In this document: one piece after another, positions 40,331-48,922 of the stretch | Position numbering within the stretch: the first letter of the stretch is position 1 | Layout: the number at the start of each line of letters is the position of its first letter | NCBI RefSeq assembly: GCF_042435035.1 | Contig: NZ_JBHMQT010000014.1 | Coordinates: 183,104 to 247,103, forward strand | DNA from: Sphaerimonospora cavernae | Lineage (GTDB): Bacteria; Actinomycetota; Actinomycetes; Streptosporangiales; Streptosporangiaceae | Reading direction: 5' to 3' | Length of the DNA: 64,000 nucleotides | The notes under the pieces: generated by a model | What the model saw: the letters and a program-made list of their open reading frames with translations, nothing else | What the model was told of the DNA's origin: nothing | Database searches by the model: none | Translations under genes and position numbers: made by a program

Positions 40331-41176
40331 TCACTCGATCCGGTACGGGTCGCCGTAGACCTTCCATCGCAGCGGCGGGTCCAGGTCGAGGTTGCCGTTC
40401 CTGAGGAAGACCCGCTGGGCGGTGTCCACCCGGCTGGTGTCCTCGTGCGCCGCCTCGGCCCGCATGGCCTTCTTCCGCGCGTCGAGAAAGGCGTTCAGAT
40501 AGGCGGTCTCGTCGCCGCCCCGGGCCGGAGGCCTGGCCTTCTTCAGCGCGTTCTTCCGGATGGCGCCGAAGCTCTCGGGGTCGTCACCGTCGCCGTGCAT
40601 GATGATCGCGTCGAAGTAGACGAACTGGCCGAGTGCCCGTAGGCCGTCCTTCTTGGCCCACGCGACCGCCGGGTTGAAGTAGACGCGGTCCCGCTCGTCC
40701 TCCTGGGCCCGTTGGAAGGCACTGTCCCTGGCCGCCGTCTTCCATGCCTTGACGAACTTCGAGCCGAGACCGGAGTGGGAGTCCGAGCCGTTCACCCGGC
40801 GCAGTGCGGGAAGGTACCTGGCCAGCACATTGCGCGGCCTGCGCTTGGTGTAGAGCTCGACCAGGTCGAGCATGTCGCCGGTGCCCGAGCAGAAGCCGAC
40901 AATGCCGGCCGTGTAGCCGCGGTCGTCATCGATGTCCTCGATGTAGCCGTACTGTGCCCTCCAGTCGAGGGACGAGTTCTCCGCGCTGGAGACGATCCGC
41001 ATGGCGATCTCCTTCATACGCGGATCGGTGAGATCGACGCCGCTTTCCGCCCCGTCCCAGACCGCCGTGGCGATCACTGTGGGGGCTGCGGTAGGCGGGC
41101 AGGATGCCGCCGGAGCGGCGACGGTCAATGCGAGCAACAGGGGCGGGATGACGAGCACGGAGGTCAGGCCGGGCAT
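40331..41176 (-). CDS. Secreted chitosanase, GH46
   Basis: A 281-residue exported enzyme with a signal peptide (about 1-25). The GH46 catalytic residues are visible: the general acid Glu in SSAENSSLDW and the Asp in YIEDIDDDRGYTAGIVGF. The remainder (CSGTGDMLDLVELYTKRRP, FVYFDAIIMHGDGDD) matches the family. It hydrolyses chitosan outside the cell. It is monocistronic. The DasR-like gene nearby suggests amino-sugar control, but no operator was seen upstream. Confidence 0.9.
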   Translation of the reverse strand: MPGLTSVLVIPPLLLALTVAAPAASCPPTAAPTVIATAVWDGAESGVDLTDPRMKEIAMRIVSSAENSSLDWRAQYGYIEDIDDDRGYTAGIVGFCSGTGDMLDLVELYTKRRPRNVLARYLPALRRVNGSDSHSGLGSKFVKAWKTAARDSAFQRAQEDERDRVYFNPAVAWAKKDGLRALGQFVYFDAIIMHGDGDDPESFGAIRKNALKKARPPARGGDETAYLNAFLDARKKAMRAEAAHEDTSRVDTAQRVFLRNGNLDLDPPLRWKVYGDPYRIE

Positions 41177-41367
41177 GGGTCTCCTTGAGGGGATGGAGGA
41201 GCAGCCGAGGGGGTACGTCTTCGACAGGTGATCGAGTAAACCACCGGGTGTCCCGAGCCGCCGATGCCGGGCGACGACGGGTGTGACGGCACGCGATTGC
41301 GGGCAGGTTCGCGGGGGCCAAGAAGTCTTCTGTTCCGGCTAAGTGACCGACTGGTAGGTTTCCCCGC

Positions 41368-43014
41368 ATGGAGTCCCCGAAGCACGCAGGCGACATCGCG
41401 GTCGCCGTCTCCCAGGCGTACGGCGTCGACACGATGTTCACGCTGTCCGGCGGGCACGTGTTCCCGCTGTACGACGGCGCGGTCCACCGGGACATGCGCA
41501 TTCTCGACGTCCGCCACGAGCAGAGCGCGGTCTTCGCCGCCGAGGCGACCGCGCGCCTGACCCGACGCCCCGGCCTGGCGGTGCTGACCGCCGGCCCCGG
41601 CGTCACCAACGGCGTCTCCGGGGTCGCGACGGCCCACTTCAACGGCTCGCCGCTCGTCGTGCTCGGCGGCAGGGCGCCGCGCTCCCGATGGGGCTCGGGC
41701 GCGCTGCAGGAGATGGATCACCCGCCGCTGTTCGAGCCGATCACCAAGCTCGCCTTCACCGGCGCGGGCGCCGACTCCATCGGGCAGGACGTCGAGACGG
41801 CGTTCCGTACGGCACTGGCCCCGCACCGCGGGCCGGTGTTCCTGGACGTCTACATGGACGACCTGTTCGCGCCCTCGGCCGACTTCGATGCCCAGACGTT
41901 GACCCCGTCGCCGCTCGAACCCGACACCGACGCGCTCGCCGGGATCGCCCGGCTGATCGCCGAGGCCGAGCGGCCGCTGCTGGTGTTCGGCTCGGACGTG
42001 TGGATGGACCGCGCTGAGGAGGCGGCCCGGGACTTCGCCGAGGAGTGGCGTCTGCCGGTCGTGCCCAACGGCCAGGGCCGGGGCATCCTGCCCTCCGGCC
42101 ACGACCTGCTGGTCACCCGCGCCCGGGGGCTCGCGTTCGGACAGGCCGACCTGGTCATCGTGGTCGGTACACCGCTGGACTTCCGGCTCGGCTACGGCTG
42201 GTTCGGCGGCAAGGACGGCGCGCCGCTCTCCCGGGTCGTCCACATCGTGGACGCGCCGTCCCAGCTCGCCACCCACATCGGTCTGGCCGGGTCGGCCGCG
42301 GGCGATCTCTCCGTCACCTTGTGGGGGCTCGCCGCCGCGTGCCGCGATGCCGGGGTGAATCCGAAGGCGTACGAGCCGTGGAAGGACCGGCTGGCCGAGA
42401 CGGCGGCCGCCGCGATCGCGTCCGACGCGCCGCTGCTGGAGTCGGACGCCGATCCGATCCACCCGATGCGGATCTACGGCGAGCTGAACAGGCTGCTCGA
42501 CGACGACGCCGTGGTGATCGGAGACGGCGGCGACTTCGTGTCCTACGCCGGGAAATACGTCGAGCCGCGCAGACCCGGCAACTGGCTCGACCCGGGGCCG
42601 TACGGCTGCCTCGGCACCGGGCTTGGCTACTCGATCGCGGCCCGGCTCGCCCGGCCGTCCTCGCAGGTCGTGCTGCTGCTCGGCGACGGCGCCGCCGGCT
42701 TCTCGCTGATGGACGTCGACACTCTGGTACGGCACCGCCTGCCGGTCGTCATGATCTGCGGCAACAACGGCATCTGGGGGCTGGAGAAGCATCCCATGCA
42801 GTTGCTGTACGGCTACGACGTGGCGGCCGAACTGCAGCCGCAGTGCCGGTACGACCAGGTCGTGACGGCACTCGGCGGCGGCGGCGAGCTGGTGACCTCG
42901 CCCGATGAGATCGGACCGGCACTACGCCGGGCGTTCGACTCCGGCGTACCGTACCTGGTGAACATCGCCACCGACCCACAGATCGCCTACCCGCGCAACA
43001 CCACCGGAGTGTGA
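41368..43014 (+). CDS. Thiamine diphosphate enzyme, acetolactate synthase-like
   Basis: A 548-residue TPP enzyme with the three-domain layout of acetolactate synthase. The N-terminal domain contains VRHEQSAVFAAEATARLTRR (catalytic Glu) and LTAGPGVTNGVSGV. The TPP motif is LGDGAAGFSLMDVDTLVRHR plus ICGNN. It lacks an adjacent regulatory subunit gene (ilvH) and resembles mycobacterial IlvG and oxalyl-CoA-decarboxylase-like paralogues, so its substrate is uncertain. The ATG is at 41368. Confidence 0.85.
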   Translation: MESPKHAGDIAVAVSQAYGVDTMFTLSGGHVFPLYDGAVHRDMRILDVRHEQSAVFAAEATARLTRRPGLAVLTAGPGVTNGVSGVATAHFNGSPLVVLGGRAPRSRWGSGALQEMDHPPLFEPITKLAFTGAGADSIGQDVETAFRTALAPHRGPVFLDVYMDDLFAPSADFDAQTLTPSPLEPDTDALAGIARLIAEAERPLLVFGSDVWMDRAEEAARDFAEEWRLPVVPNGQGRGILPSGHDLLVTRARGLAFGQADLVIVVGTPLDFRLGYGWFGGKDGAPLSRVVHIVDAPSQLATHIGLAGSAAGDLSVTLWGLAAACRDAGVNPKAYEPWKDRLAETAAAAIASDAPLLESDADPIHPMRIYGELNRLLDDDAVVIGDGGDFVSYAGKYVEPRRPGNWLDPGPYGCLGTGLGYSIAARLARPSSQVVLLLGDGAAGFSLMDVDTLVRHRLPVVMICGNNGIWGLEKHPMQLLYGYDVAAELQPQCRYDQVVTALGGGGELVTSPDEIGPALRRAFDSGVPYLVNIATDPQIAYPRNTTGV

Positions 43015-43040
43015 TCCCCGCCCCCCACATGGCGCGTGAT

Positions 43041-43136
43041 CCTGCGAATACCGCAGCCGTACTCTGCAAGATCATGACAAGCGAACATGCACGTCAAATA
43101 CCGTTTCTGCGAGCAACTGCAAGATCACGCCCGGGG
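43041..43136. repeat. Convergent-junction motif, copies 5a and 5b
   Basis: The 153-base spacer between the TPP enzyme and the PASTA kinase genes holds CCTGCGAATACCGCAG (43041), TCTGCAAGATCATG (43063) and TCTGCGAGCAACTGCAAGAT followed by CACGCCCGGGG (43106). These are two tandem, diverged copies of the element at 936, 9527 and 14148. Confidence 0.55.
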
Positions 43137-43167
43137 CTCGTCCCCAAGGTTCGCGTTCGAGCCCGGG

Positions 43168-44871
43168 TCAGGAACTGGGACTGGGCGACGGGCCGGGCGG
43201 CGTCTGCGAGGGCGACGGGGACGGGCAGGCTTTTCTGGCGATCGCGACCATCACGTTGGACCCCTCCGGCCTGGGTGTGCCCGCCGCCGGAGACTGGTGG
43301 CTCACCTGGCCCTCGCATTCGCCATCGCCCTTGTAGCTGACGCTGACTCCGAATCCAAGCTGGATCAGCTTGGCCCGGGCCGCGCTCTCGTCCAGCCCCT
43401 TGACTTCCGGCACCTTGACCATCATCACGCTCGGGCTGGGCGAGGGCGACGGGCTCGGCGACGGGCTCGCCGAGGGGCTGGGCGACGGACTCGGTGACGG
43501 GCTCGGCCGCCGCGGCGGAGGCGGAATCACTCTCGTCGGGCTCGGTGAGACGGCCCTGCCCCTTGCGCGAGTGCGACTGGGCGTGGGCGAGGGGACCTCG
43601 GCGGTGACGGACGGCTCAGCGGACGGCACCGGCACACCGGAACGGGCCGAGGCGAGGTTGACGCCCGCCGCGACCAAGCCGACCACGACCACGCACCCGG
43701 CCATCCCCGCCACGATCGGCCCGGTGCGCGTCCTGCGCCCCTTCTTGAGCTGCGCCCGGCGAGACGATCGGGATCCCGGTTGTGACCCCTCCTGACGCCC
43801 CGCGACGGACGCCGCCTGCGTGGTCCCGGACAGGGGGGCCATGTGCGTCGCAGCGGTGCCGTCATGCCAGGCTTCCCTGGTGACCCGATAGGTCTGCCCG
43901 TCCTCCAGGTAGTCCGTTTCCTGGAACGCCGCCTCGATCATCGCCGCGTCCGCCGACTGCTCGACCGGCGCGGCGCCCGGATGCCCGTACGGCGTTGCCG
44001 CGACCGGCTGTCCATAGCCGGAGTCGGGCTGTACAGCACCGGTGGGGTGGGCGGACTGGCGGGCCGCCTGGCTCATCGCGGCGGCGGACGGCCACCGGCG
44101 CGCCGGGTCCTTGGACATCGCGCGTTCGACGACGGCGCGCACCGCGGGCGGCACGTCGGACGGCAGAGGCGGCGGCTGTTCGCGGATGTGCTTGAGCGCG
44201 ATCGTCACCGGCGTGTCGCCGTCGAAGGGCCGCTGGCCTGCGAGGCACTCGTAGGCCACCACGCCCAGCGCGTAGATGTCCACCGCGGGGGTCACGGGAG
44301 CCCCCTCCGCCTGCTCCGGAGCGCAGTACGCGGCGGTGCCGAGGACCATGCCCGCGTCGGTGAGACGGCTGCCCGAGTCGGCGCGGGCGATGCCGAAGTC
44401 GGTCAGCACCAGCGTGCCGTCCGAGCGGACCAGGAGGTTGCCCGGCTTGATGTCGCGGTGCACGATGCCGCTGTCGTGGACCGCCTGGAGCGCCGCAGCG
44501 GCCTGCGCGATCAACTCCATCGCGGGTTCTGCGCCGATCCGGCCGAGCCGCGTCAGCAGCCGGTCGAGGGGCTCTCCGTCGACGAAGCGCATCACCAGGT
44601 AGGCGGTCGGGCCGTCACCGGGGACCTCGGCGACGCCGTAGTCGTAAACGTCGACCACGCCCGGGTGATTGATGGTCGCCATCGCCCTGGCCTCGCCCTG
44701 GAAGCGTACGGCGAAGCCGGGGTCGTTGAGTCGCCCGGGAAGCAGCACCTTCACGGCGACGGTGCGTGCGAGTACAGTGTCCTCTCCTCGCCACACCTCG
44801 CCCATGCCCCCGGCGCCCAGCCGGGCATCCAGCCGGTAGCGTCCAGCCAGGGTCGTGCCTTGGGCCACCAT
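43168..44871 (-). CDS. PASTA-domain serine/threonine protein kinase
   Basis: A 567-residue membrane kinase. The kinase domain spans about 1-270 (ARLGAGGMGEVWRG, VAVKVLL, IVHRDIKPGNLLV, LTDFGIARA, GTAAYCAPEQ). A cytoplasmic linker is followed by one membrane helix (about 380-400, VVVVGLVAAGVNLA), an extracellular Ser-Pro repeat stalk and a single PASTA domain (VKVPEVKGLDESAARAKLIQ). The protein ends in another Ser-Pro stretch. The ATG at 44871 is preferred over an upstream in-frame start. It is monocistronic, unlike PknA/PknB, and may sense cell-wall muropeptides. Confidence 0.92.
   Translation of the reverse strand: MVAQGTTLAGRYRLDARLGAGGMGEVWRGEDTVLARTVAVKVLLPGRLNDPGFAVRFQGEARAMATINHPGVVDVYDYGVAEVPGDGPTAYLVMRFVDGEPLDRLLTRLGRIGAEPAMELIAQAAAALQAVHDSGIVHRDIKPGNLLVRSDGTLVLTDFGIARADSGSRLTDAGMVLGTAAYCAPEQAEGAPVTPAVDIYALGVVAYECLAGQRPFDGDTPVTIALKHIREQPPPLPSDVPPAVRAVVERAMSKDPARRWPSAAAMSQAARQSAHPTGAVQPDSGYGQPVAATPYGHPGAAPVEQSADAAMIEAAFQETDYLEDGQTYRVTREAWHDGTAATHMAPLSGTTQAASVAGRQEGSQPGSRSSRRAQLKKGRRTRTGPIVAGMAGCVVVVGLVAAGVNLASARSGVPVPSAEPSVTAEVPSPTPSRTRARGRAVSPSPTRVIPPPPRRPSPSPSPSPSPSASPSPSPSPSPSPSVMMVKVPEVKGLDESAARAKLIQLGFGVSVSYKGDGECEGQVSHQSPAAGTPRPEGSNVMVAIARKACPSPSPSQTPPGPSPSPSS
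43425..43512. repeat. Ser-Pro minisatellite inside the kinase gene
   Basis: Imperfect GACGGGCTCGGC-type 12-base units (minus strand: Ser-Pro codons) encode the stalk between the membrane helix and the PASTA domain. Copy number is likely to vary between strains. Confidence 0.8.
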
Positions 44872-45222
44872 CTGCGCCCCGTACCCCCTACGTCGTATTC
44901 GACAAATCATGCCCTGCCAAGCGCGGCCCAGATGGCGCCTCGCCGTGCCGGAGCCCCATCCACGAAACTTCCTCGCAGGCTCGAAACTTCCGTGGGCCCG
45001 GGAGGTCGCCCGTAGGCTCCGCTACGAACTCCTCCTCCGGCCGGCGATGTATCCGTCTGGATCCACGCTCGCGACGGGCAGCATTTGTCAAACACTCCTA
45101 ATTCGCTCTGCCCCCGAAGTGTCCAACAAAGCAGCTTCGCATCGCGAGAAGATAACTACAGGGTCACAGAAGCCAGAATTGGTTGGGCTTCCACTCCAGG
45201 GTCAGACTCAAATCTTAGCGGT
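44872..45222. other. 351-base region without an assigned gene
   Basis: It contains the upstream region of the kinase gene and a short minus-strand reading frame (44888-45091) with no recognised family. Two direct copies of CGAAACTTCC (at 44963 and 44982, on the plus strand) 19 bases apart might be operator sites. Nothing else was identified. Confidence 0.5.
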
Positions 45223-45498
45223 TTACCCGCCCACATCGCCGTGCTTCGAGCAACGGGCCGACCAGCTTGTCGGGGCCACCTGGCCGACCATGCGGCGACG
45301 GCAGTGTGGGCAGAAGCGCGGCGGCTCCATCGCTCTCGCGGTCCGGCAGGCCGCATGATCGCCTTCAGCCGCCGGCCGGCCGCAATGATCACAGTAGAGG
45401 CTGATGATGTCGCCCCACTCGTCGGGCGCCGAACCGCGTCCGGAGCGCGACGGCGTCCTAATAGGCTGGCGCGCATGAGAATTGTCCCAGGTCTGCAC
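45223..45498 (-). CDS. bsaP: BsaP-like biotin synthase auxiliary protein
   Basis: The conserved part (about 56 residues) reads LYCDHCGRPAAEGDHAAC, then EPPRFCPHCRRRMVGQV, then WSARCSKHG: a small multi-cysteine protein of the BsaP family, thought to support the iron-sulfur cluster of biotin synthase in actinobacteria. The usual gene starts just before LYCDHCG, but no ATG, GTG or TTG exists there in frame; the nearest canonical start is GTG 45498, which would add about 35 residues and overlap the divergent thioesterase gene. A rare start codon is possible. bioB is not adjacent. Confidence 0.72.
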   Translation of the reverse strand: MQTWDNSHARQPIRTPSRSGRGSAPDEWGDIISLYCDHCGRPAAEGDHAACRTARAMEPPRFCPHCRRRMVGQVAPTSWSARCSKHGDVGG

Positions 45499-45852
45499 GC
45501 CGAAGTCCTCATCATGGTCGAGCGGGAGGATACCGCCATCAGGGTCGGCAGCGGCGACGTCCCGGTCCTCGGCACCCCGCGACTGCTGTCGTTCGCCGAG
45601 GGGGCCATGGTCAAGGCCGTCCAGCCCTACCTTGAGCAGGGACAGACGACCGTGGGCACGAAGGTCGCGCTCGATCACCGCGCGCCCAGCCCGGTCGGCA
45701 TGCACGTTGAGGTCAGCGCGGAACTGGTCGAGGTGGACGGCAGGCGGCTGATCTTCTCGGTCAGGGCAGTCGACAAGAACGGGACGCTTGTCGCCACGGG
45801 GCGAGTCGAGCGGGTCATCGTCGACCGCGAGAGGTTCCTCGCCCGGCTGTGA
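45475..45852 (+). CDS. Hotdog-fold thioesterase (FlK-like)
   Basis: A 125-residue single hotdog domain. VPVLGTPRLLSFAEGAMVKAV followed by TTVGTKVALDHRAPSPVGM is the pattern of the fluoroacetyl-CoA thioesterase-like family. The ATG at 45475 is used; a far longer frame upstream is a shadow. The substrate is an unidentified acyl-CoA. It is divergent from, and slightly overlapping, the BsaP-like gene, and convergent with the biotin carrier gene. Confidence 0.83.
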   Translation: MRIVPGLHAEVLIMVEREDTAIRVGSGDVPVLGTPRLLSFAEGAMVKAVQPYLEQGQTTVGTKVALDHRAPSPVGMHVEVSAELVEVDGRRLIFSVRAVDKNGTLVATGRVERVIVDRERFLARL

Positions 45853-45881
45853 CGCCCGCTCGGTGAACGGATCCCGGCGAT

Positions 45882-46094
45882 CTACTCGATGACGGCGATC
45901 AGGTCGCCCTCCTGGACAACGTCGCCCTCGGCCACCTTGAGCTGTGCCACCGTACCCGCGTCCTCGGCGAGGACCGGGATCTCCATCTTCATCGACTCGA
46001 GGATGACGAGTGTGTCGCCCTCCTCGACCGCGTCACCCTCACTCACAACGATCTTCCAGACGTTCGCCACCATCTCGGCGTGCACCTCTGCCAC
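45882..46094 (-). CDS. Biotin/lipoyl attachment carrier protein
   Basis: A 70-residue carrier consisting of one biotinyl domain with the biotinylation motif ESMKMEIP. It matches the small mycobacterial biotinylated protein TB7.3 (Rv3221c) in length and sequence. The GTG at 46094 has GGGAG before it and gives the same start (VAEVHAE) as the mycobacterial protein; an in-frame ATG at 46112 is less likely. It is 30 bases downstream of the biotin carboxylase gene and would serve it. Confidence 0.92.
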   Translation of the reverse strand: MAEVHAEMVANVWKIVVSEGDAVEEGDTLVILESMKMEIPVLAEDAGTVAQLKVAEGDVVQEGDLIAVIE

Positions 46095-46124
46095 CCGGAA
46101 CTCCCATCTCATCGAGCCAGCGGA

Positions 46125-47462
46125 TCAAGCTTGCCTCATCCGGGCGACCAGCCCGGTGTCGTAGTCCCCGCTCACGAACTCGGGGTGGTCCAGCAACTCG
46201 GCGCAGAACGGCAGGTTGTGCTTCGGCCCTGCCAGCCGGAAGGCCGCGACAGCCGTACGGCCCCGGGCCAGTGCCTCCTCCCGCGTCGCACCGTGAACGC
46301 AGAGCTTGGCCATCAGCGGATCATAGAACGGCGTGACCGTGTTGCCCGCTACGTAGCCGGAATCGACGCGCACGCCTTCGCCCGCCGGCTCCTCCCACAC
46401 GTCGATCTTCCCGGGTCCCGGGAAGAACCGCTTGGGGTCCTCGGCGTACACCCGGAACTCGATGGCGTGCCCGCGCGGAGGAGCCGCCTCCACCGGAAAC
46501 ACCTCGCCGGCCGCGATGCGAATCTGCAGCTCGACCAGGTCGAGTCCGGTGACCAACTCGGTGACCGGGTGCTCCACCTGGAGGCGGGTGTTCATCTCCA
46601 GGAACACGAAGTCCTGCGCGTCGGCGTCCACGAGGCACTCCACCGTGCCGGCGCCGCGGTAGCCGACCGCCTCCCCCGCCCGTACGGCCGCGGCCAGCAT
46701 GCGCTCACGCAACCCAGGGCTGACGCCGGGCGACGGGCTCTCCTCCGCGACCTTCTGGTGCCGCCGCTGGACCGAGCAGTCCCGCTCGCCCAGGGCCACC
46801 ACGGTGCCGTCGGCCAGGCCCAGGATCTGCACCTCGACGTGCCGGGCCCGCTCGATGTATCGCTCAAGCAGGATCGCCGGATTGTCGCCGAACCGGGCCG
46901 CGGCACGGGACGCCTGCTCGAACGCCTTGACCAGGGAGGCGTCGTCCCGCGCCACGCCCATGCCGATGCCGCCGCCGCCACCGGCCGCCTTCACCATGAC
47001 CGGGTACCCGATCCGGGCCGCCGATTCGAGGGCCTCCGTCTGGTCCGTAACCGGCTCGCGGGTACCGGCCGCGACCGGCACGCCCGCGCTCTCCATCAGG
47101 TTCCGGGCATTGATCTTGTCGCCCATGCGCTCGATCGCATCGGGATCGGGACCGATCCAGACGAGACCCGCATCGGTGACCGCACGAGCGAACGCCGCGT
47201 TCTCCGCGAGGAACCCATAACCGGGATGGATCGCCTGTGCCCCCGTGGCCCGGGCGGCGTCGATCACCTTGCCCGCGTCAAGGTAGCTCTGCGCCGGGCC
47301 GGCCGGCCCCAGGAGAACCGCGTCGTCGGCCTCACTCACGAACGGCAGGTCGGCGTCCGCCTCCGAGTGGACCGCGACCGCGCGCAGCCCCATGCCCTTG
47401 ACCGTACGGATGATCCGCCGAGCGATTTCGCCACGATTGGCGACAAGAACTGAGTCGAACAC
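46125..47462 (-). CDS. accC: Biotin carboxylase subunit
   Basis: A 445-residue ATP-grasp biotin carboxylase. FDSVLVANRGEIARRIIRT starts the domain; IHPGYGFLAENAAF, VKAAGGGGGIGM (ATP loop), RDCSVQRRHQK and FLEMNTRLQVEHPVTE are catalytic-core motifs. The GTG at 47462 fits the usual start. It lacks a fused carrier domain; the separate carrier gene lies directly downstream. The carboxyltransferase partner is not in the window. Confidence 0.95.
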   Translation of the reverse strand: MFDSVLVANRGEIARRIIRTVKGMGLRAVAVHSEADADLPFVSEADDAVLLGPAGPAQSYLDAGKVIDAARATGAQAIHPGYGFLAENAAFARAVTDAGLVWIGPDPDAIERMGDKINARNLMESAGVPVAAGTREPVTDQTEALESAARIGYPVMVKAAGGGGGIGMGVARDDASLVKAFEQASRAAARFGDNPAILLERYIERARHVEVQILGLADGTVVALGERDCSVQRRHQKVAEESPSPGVSPGLRERMLAAAVRAGEAVGYRGAGTVECLVDADAQDFVFLEMNTRLQVEHPVTELVTGLDLVELQIRIAAGEVFPVEAAPPRGHAIEFRVYAEDPKRFFPGPGKIDVWEEPAGEGVRVDSGYVAGNTVTPFYDPLMAKLCVHGATREEALARGRTAVAAFRLAGPKHNLPFCAELLDHPEFVSGDYDTGLVARMRQA

Positions 47463-47608
47463 GCAGTCAACCCTATGATGATCTAGCCCTCCGCTCCCCC
47501 ACCTGATTCCAACTGAACCGGCCGGGCGAAACTGTAGGGTCGCCACAACAACCATGCCCTCGGCGCGGCGTTCCGCGGCTCTCATTGGGACATCTGCTAC
47601 AACCGTTG

Positions 47609-48922
47609 CTACAGCTGTACGGCAGGGTCGAGGCGGTCGATCGCCCGCGCCATCGCCTCCACGACGGCGGGGTCGTACTCTCTGCCCACGCCCAGGCGGA
47701 GCCGCTCGATCGCAGCGGCGGCCCGGTCCCTGTCGGCGGAGCCGCCGACCAGGTCGTCGTAGGCGTTGGTCGCTCTGATGATCTGGCTGGCCAGCGGAGG
47801 TGAGTCGGCGACGGGATCGCACTGCCGCCGGACGATCTCGGCGACGCCGTGGAGGACCCCGGCCTTCCTGATCACCTCGGCGCCGAGCTCGGCGATCCGC
47901 CCGGCCTGCGCGGGGTCGGCCAGCACCGTCGCCCCGCCCGGGATCGGATCGCGCAGCGAGAGCTGTCCGATGTCGTGCATGAGCGCGGCGTATTCCAGTT
48001 CCAGCAACTGCGGCTCGGACATGCCGAGCTCACGCCCGATGGCCAGGGACAGCCGGCTGACTCGACGTGAATGCCCGGGTTCGACATATCCGCCGACCTC
48101 GGTGACCCGGCTGAGCGCACGCACGGTCTGGAGGTATGTCGCCCGGATCCCCGCGTACTTGCGGAAGGCGATCTGGGTGACCAGCAGCGGCGCGGCGAAG
48201 GCCGGCAGCGCGGTCAGGTCCATGTTGTGCGAGGCGAGGGCGAGCAGCATGCCGGAGGCGGCCACCGCCGCGCCGAGCGGCGCCGCCATTCTGATCTCGT
48301 CCCGCACGGCGACGCCGAACGCGGTCCGCACCTGCCCGGCACGCGACATGGCCGCGATCAGCATGTCGGCGGCGAGCATGACCGTGCCGAGGGCGGCCAT
48401 CACGCCCAGCGCCGGCCACCAGTTGTCGCGGGACGCGATCTCCTGGAGGAAGCCGGCCATCGGCCGGTAGGCGAAGGCCAGCAGCGAACCGGCGAGCAGC
48501 CGTCTGGCCATCGCTTCGAGCCTCGGCGGGCGGCCGACCGCCAGGTGCGGCAGCCCGCCCGCGATCATCCCTACCGCCATCACCGCGACGACCTGAAGGG
48601 CCGGGTGCTCCACCGGGCGGCCGCCGACGTCGAGCAGCAGGGCGTAGCCGAGGGAGGCCGCGGTGGAGATCGGGGCGACCTCGCGGTTGCCCGGCATCGT
48701 CAGTCGGGCCAGCTCGCCGGCTGCGATCAACGCGCCGAAGCCGATCGCCACCCGTGGGTCCACCAGTCCGACGGCCGCCGTGTGCGCGATGCCCGCCATG
48801 GTCAGCAGCATGGCCGCGAAAATGAGGAGGATCTGCGCGCCATTCCGAGAACATACGCCGCCCCGAGAACAGGCGGGGCCGGGACCGTGCGGCCTGCCCG
48901 CCGCCATCCGCCGCTCTCTCAT
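47609..48922 (-). CDS. Membrane protein with degenerate HD domain
   Basis: A 437-residue protein: about six hydrophobic helices in the first 240 residues, then an HD domain. HSRRVSRLSLAIG and YAALMHDIGQLSL keep the His-Asp pair, but the HDxGK lysine is Gln and there is no GYP motif, so phosphodiesterase activity against cyclic dinucleotides is doubtful. The ATG at 48922 overlaps the stop of the upstream HD-GYP gene (ATGA), so the two are translated together and may form a pair with one active and one regulatory partner. Confidence 0.8.
   Translation of the reverse strand: MRERRMAAGRPHGPGPACSRGGVCSRNGAQILLIFAAMLLTMAGIAHTAAVGLVDPRVAIGFGALIAAGELARLTMPGNREVAPISTAASLGYALLLDVGGRPVEHPALQVVAVMAVGMIAGGLPHLAVGRPPRLEAMARRLLAGSLLAFAYRPMAGFLQEIASRDNWWPALGVMAALGTVMLAADMLIAAMSRAGQVRTAFGVAVRDEIRMAAPLGAAVAASGMLLALASHNMDLTALPAFAAPLLVTQIAFRKYAGIRATYLQTVRALSRVTEVGGYVEPGHSRRVSRLSLAIGRELGMSEPQLLELEYAALMHDIGQLSLRDPIPGGATVLADPAQAGRIAELGAEVIRKAGVLHGVAEIVRRQCDPVADSPPLASQIIRATNAYDDLVGGSADRDRAAAAIERLRLGVGREYDPAVVEAMARAIDRLDPAVQL

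Noticed and set aside
41177..41367. DasR operator (dre) in front of the chitosanase gene
   Set aside because: No sequence close to the TGGTCTAGACCA-type dre consensus was seen here.
43425..43512. Possible CRISPR-like repeats
   Set aside because: They are contiguous in-frame Ser-Pro codons without unique spacers.
44888..45091. 67-codon minus-strand frame
   Set aside because: No family recognised and no good ribosome binding site; left as an unassigned spacer.
46080..47453. 457-codon plus-strand frame
   Set aside because: Antisense shadow of the biotin carboxylase gene, which has unmistakable motifs.
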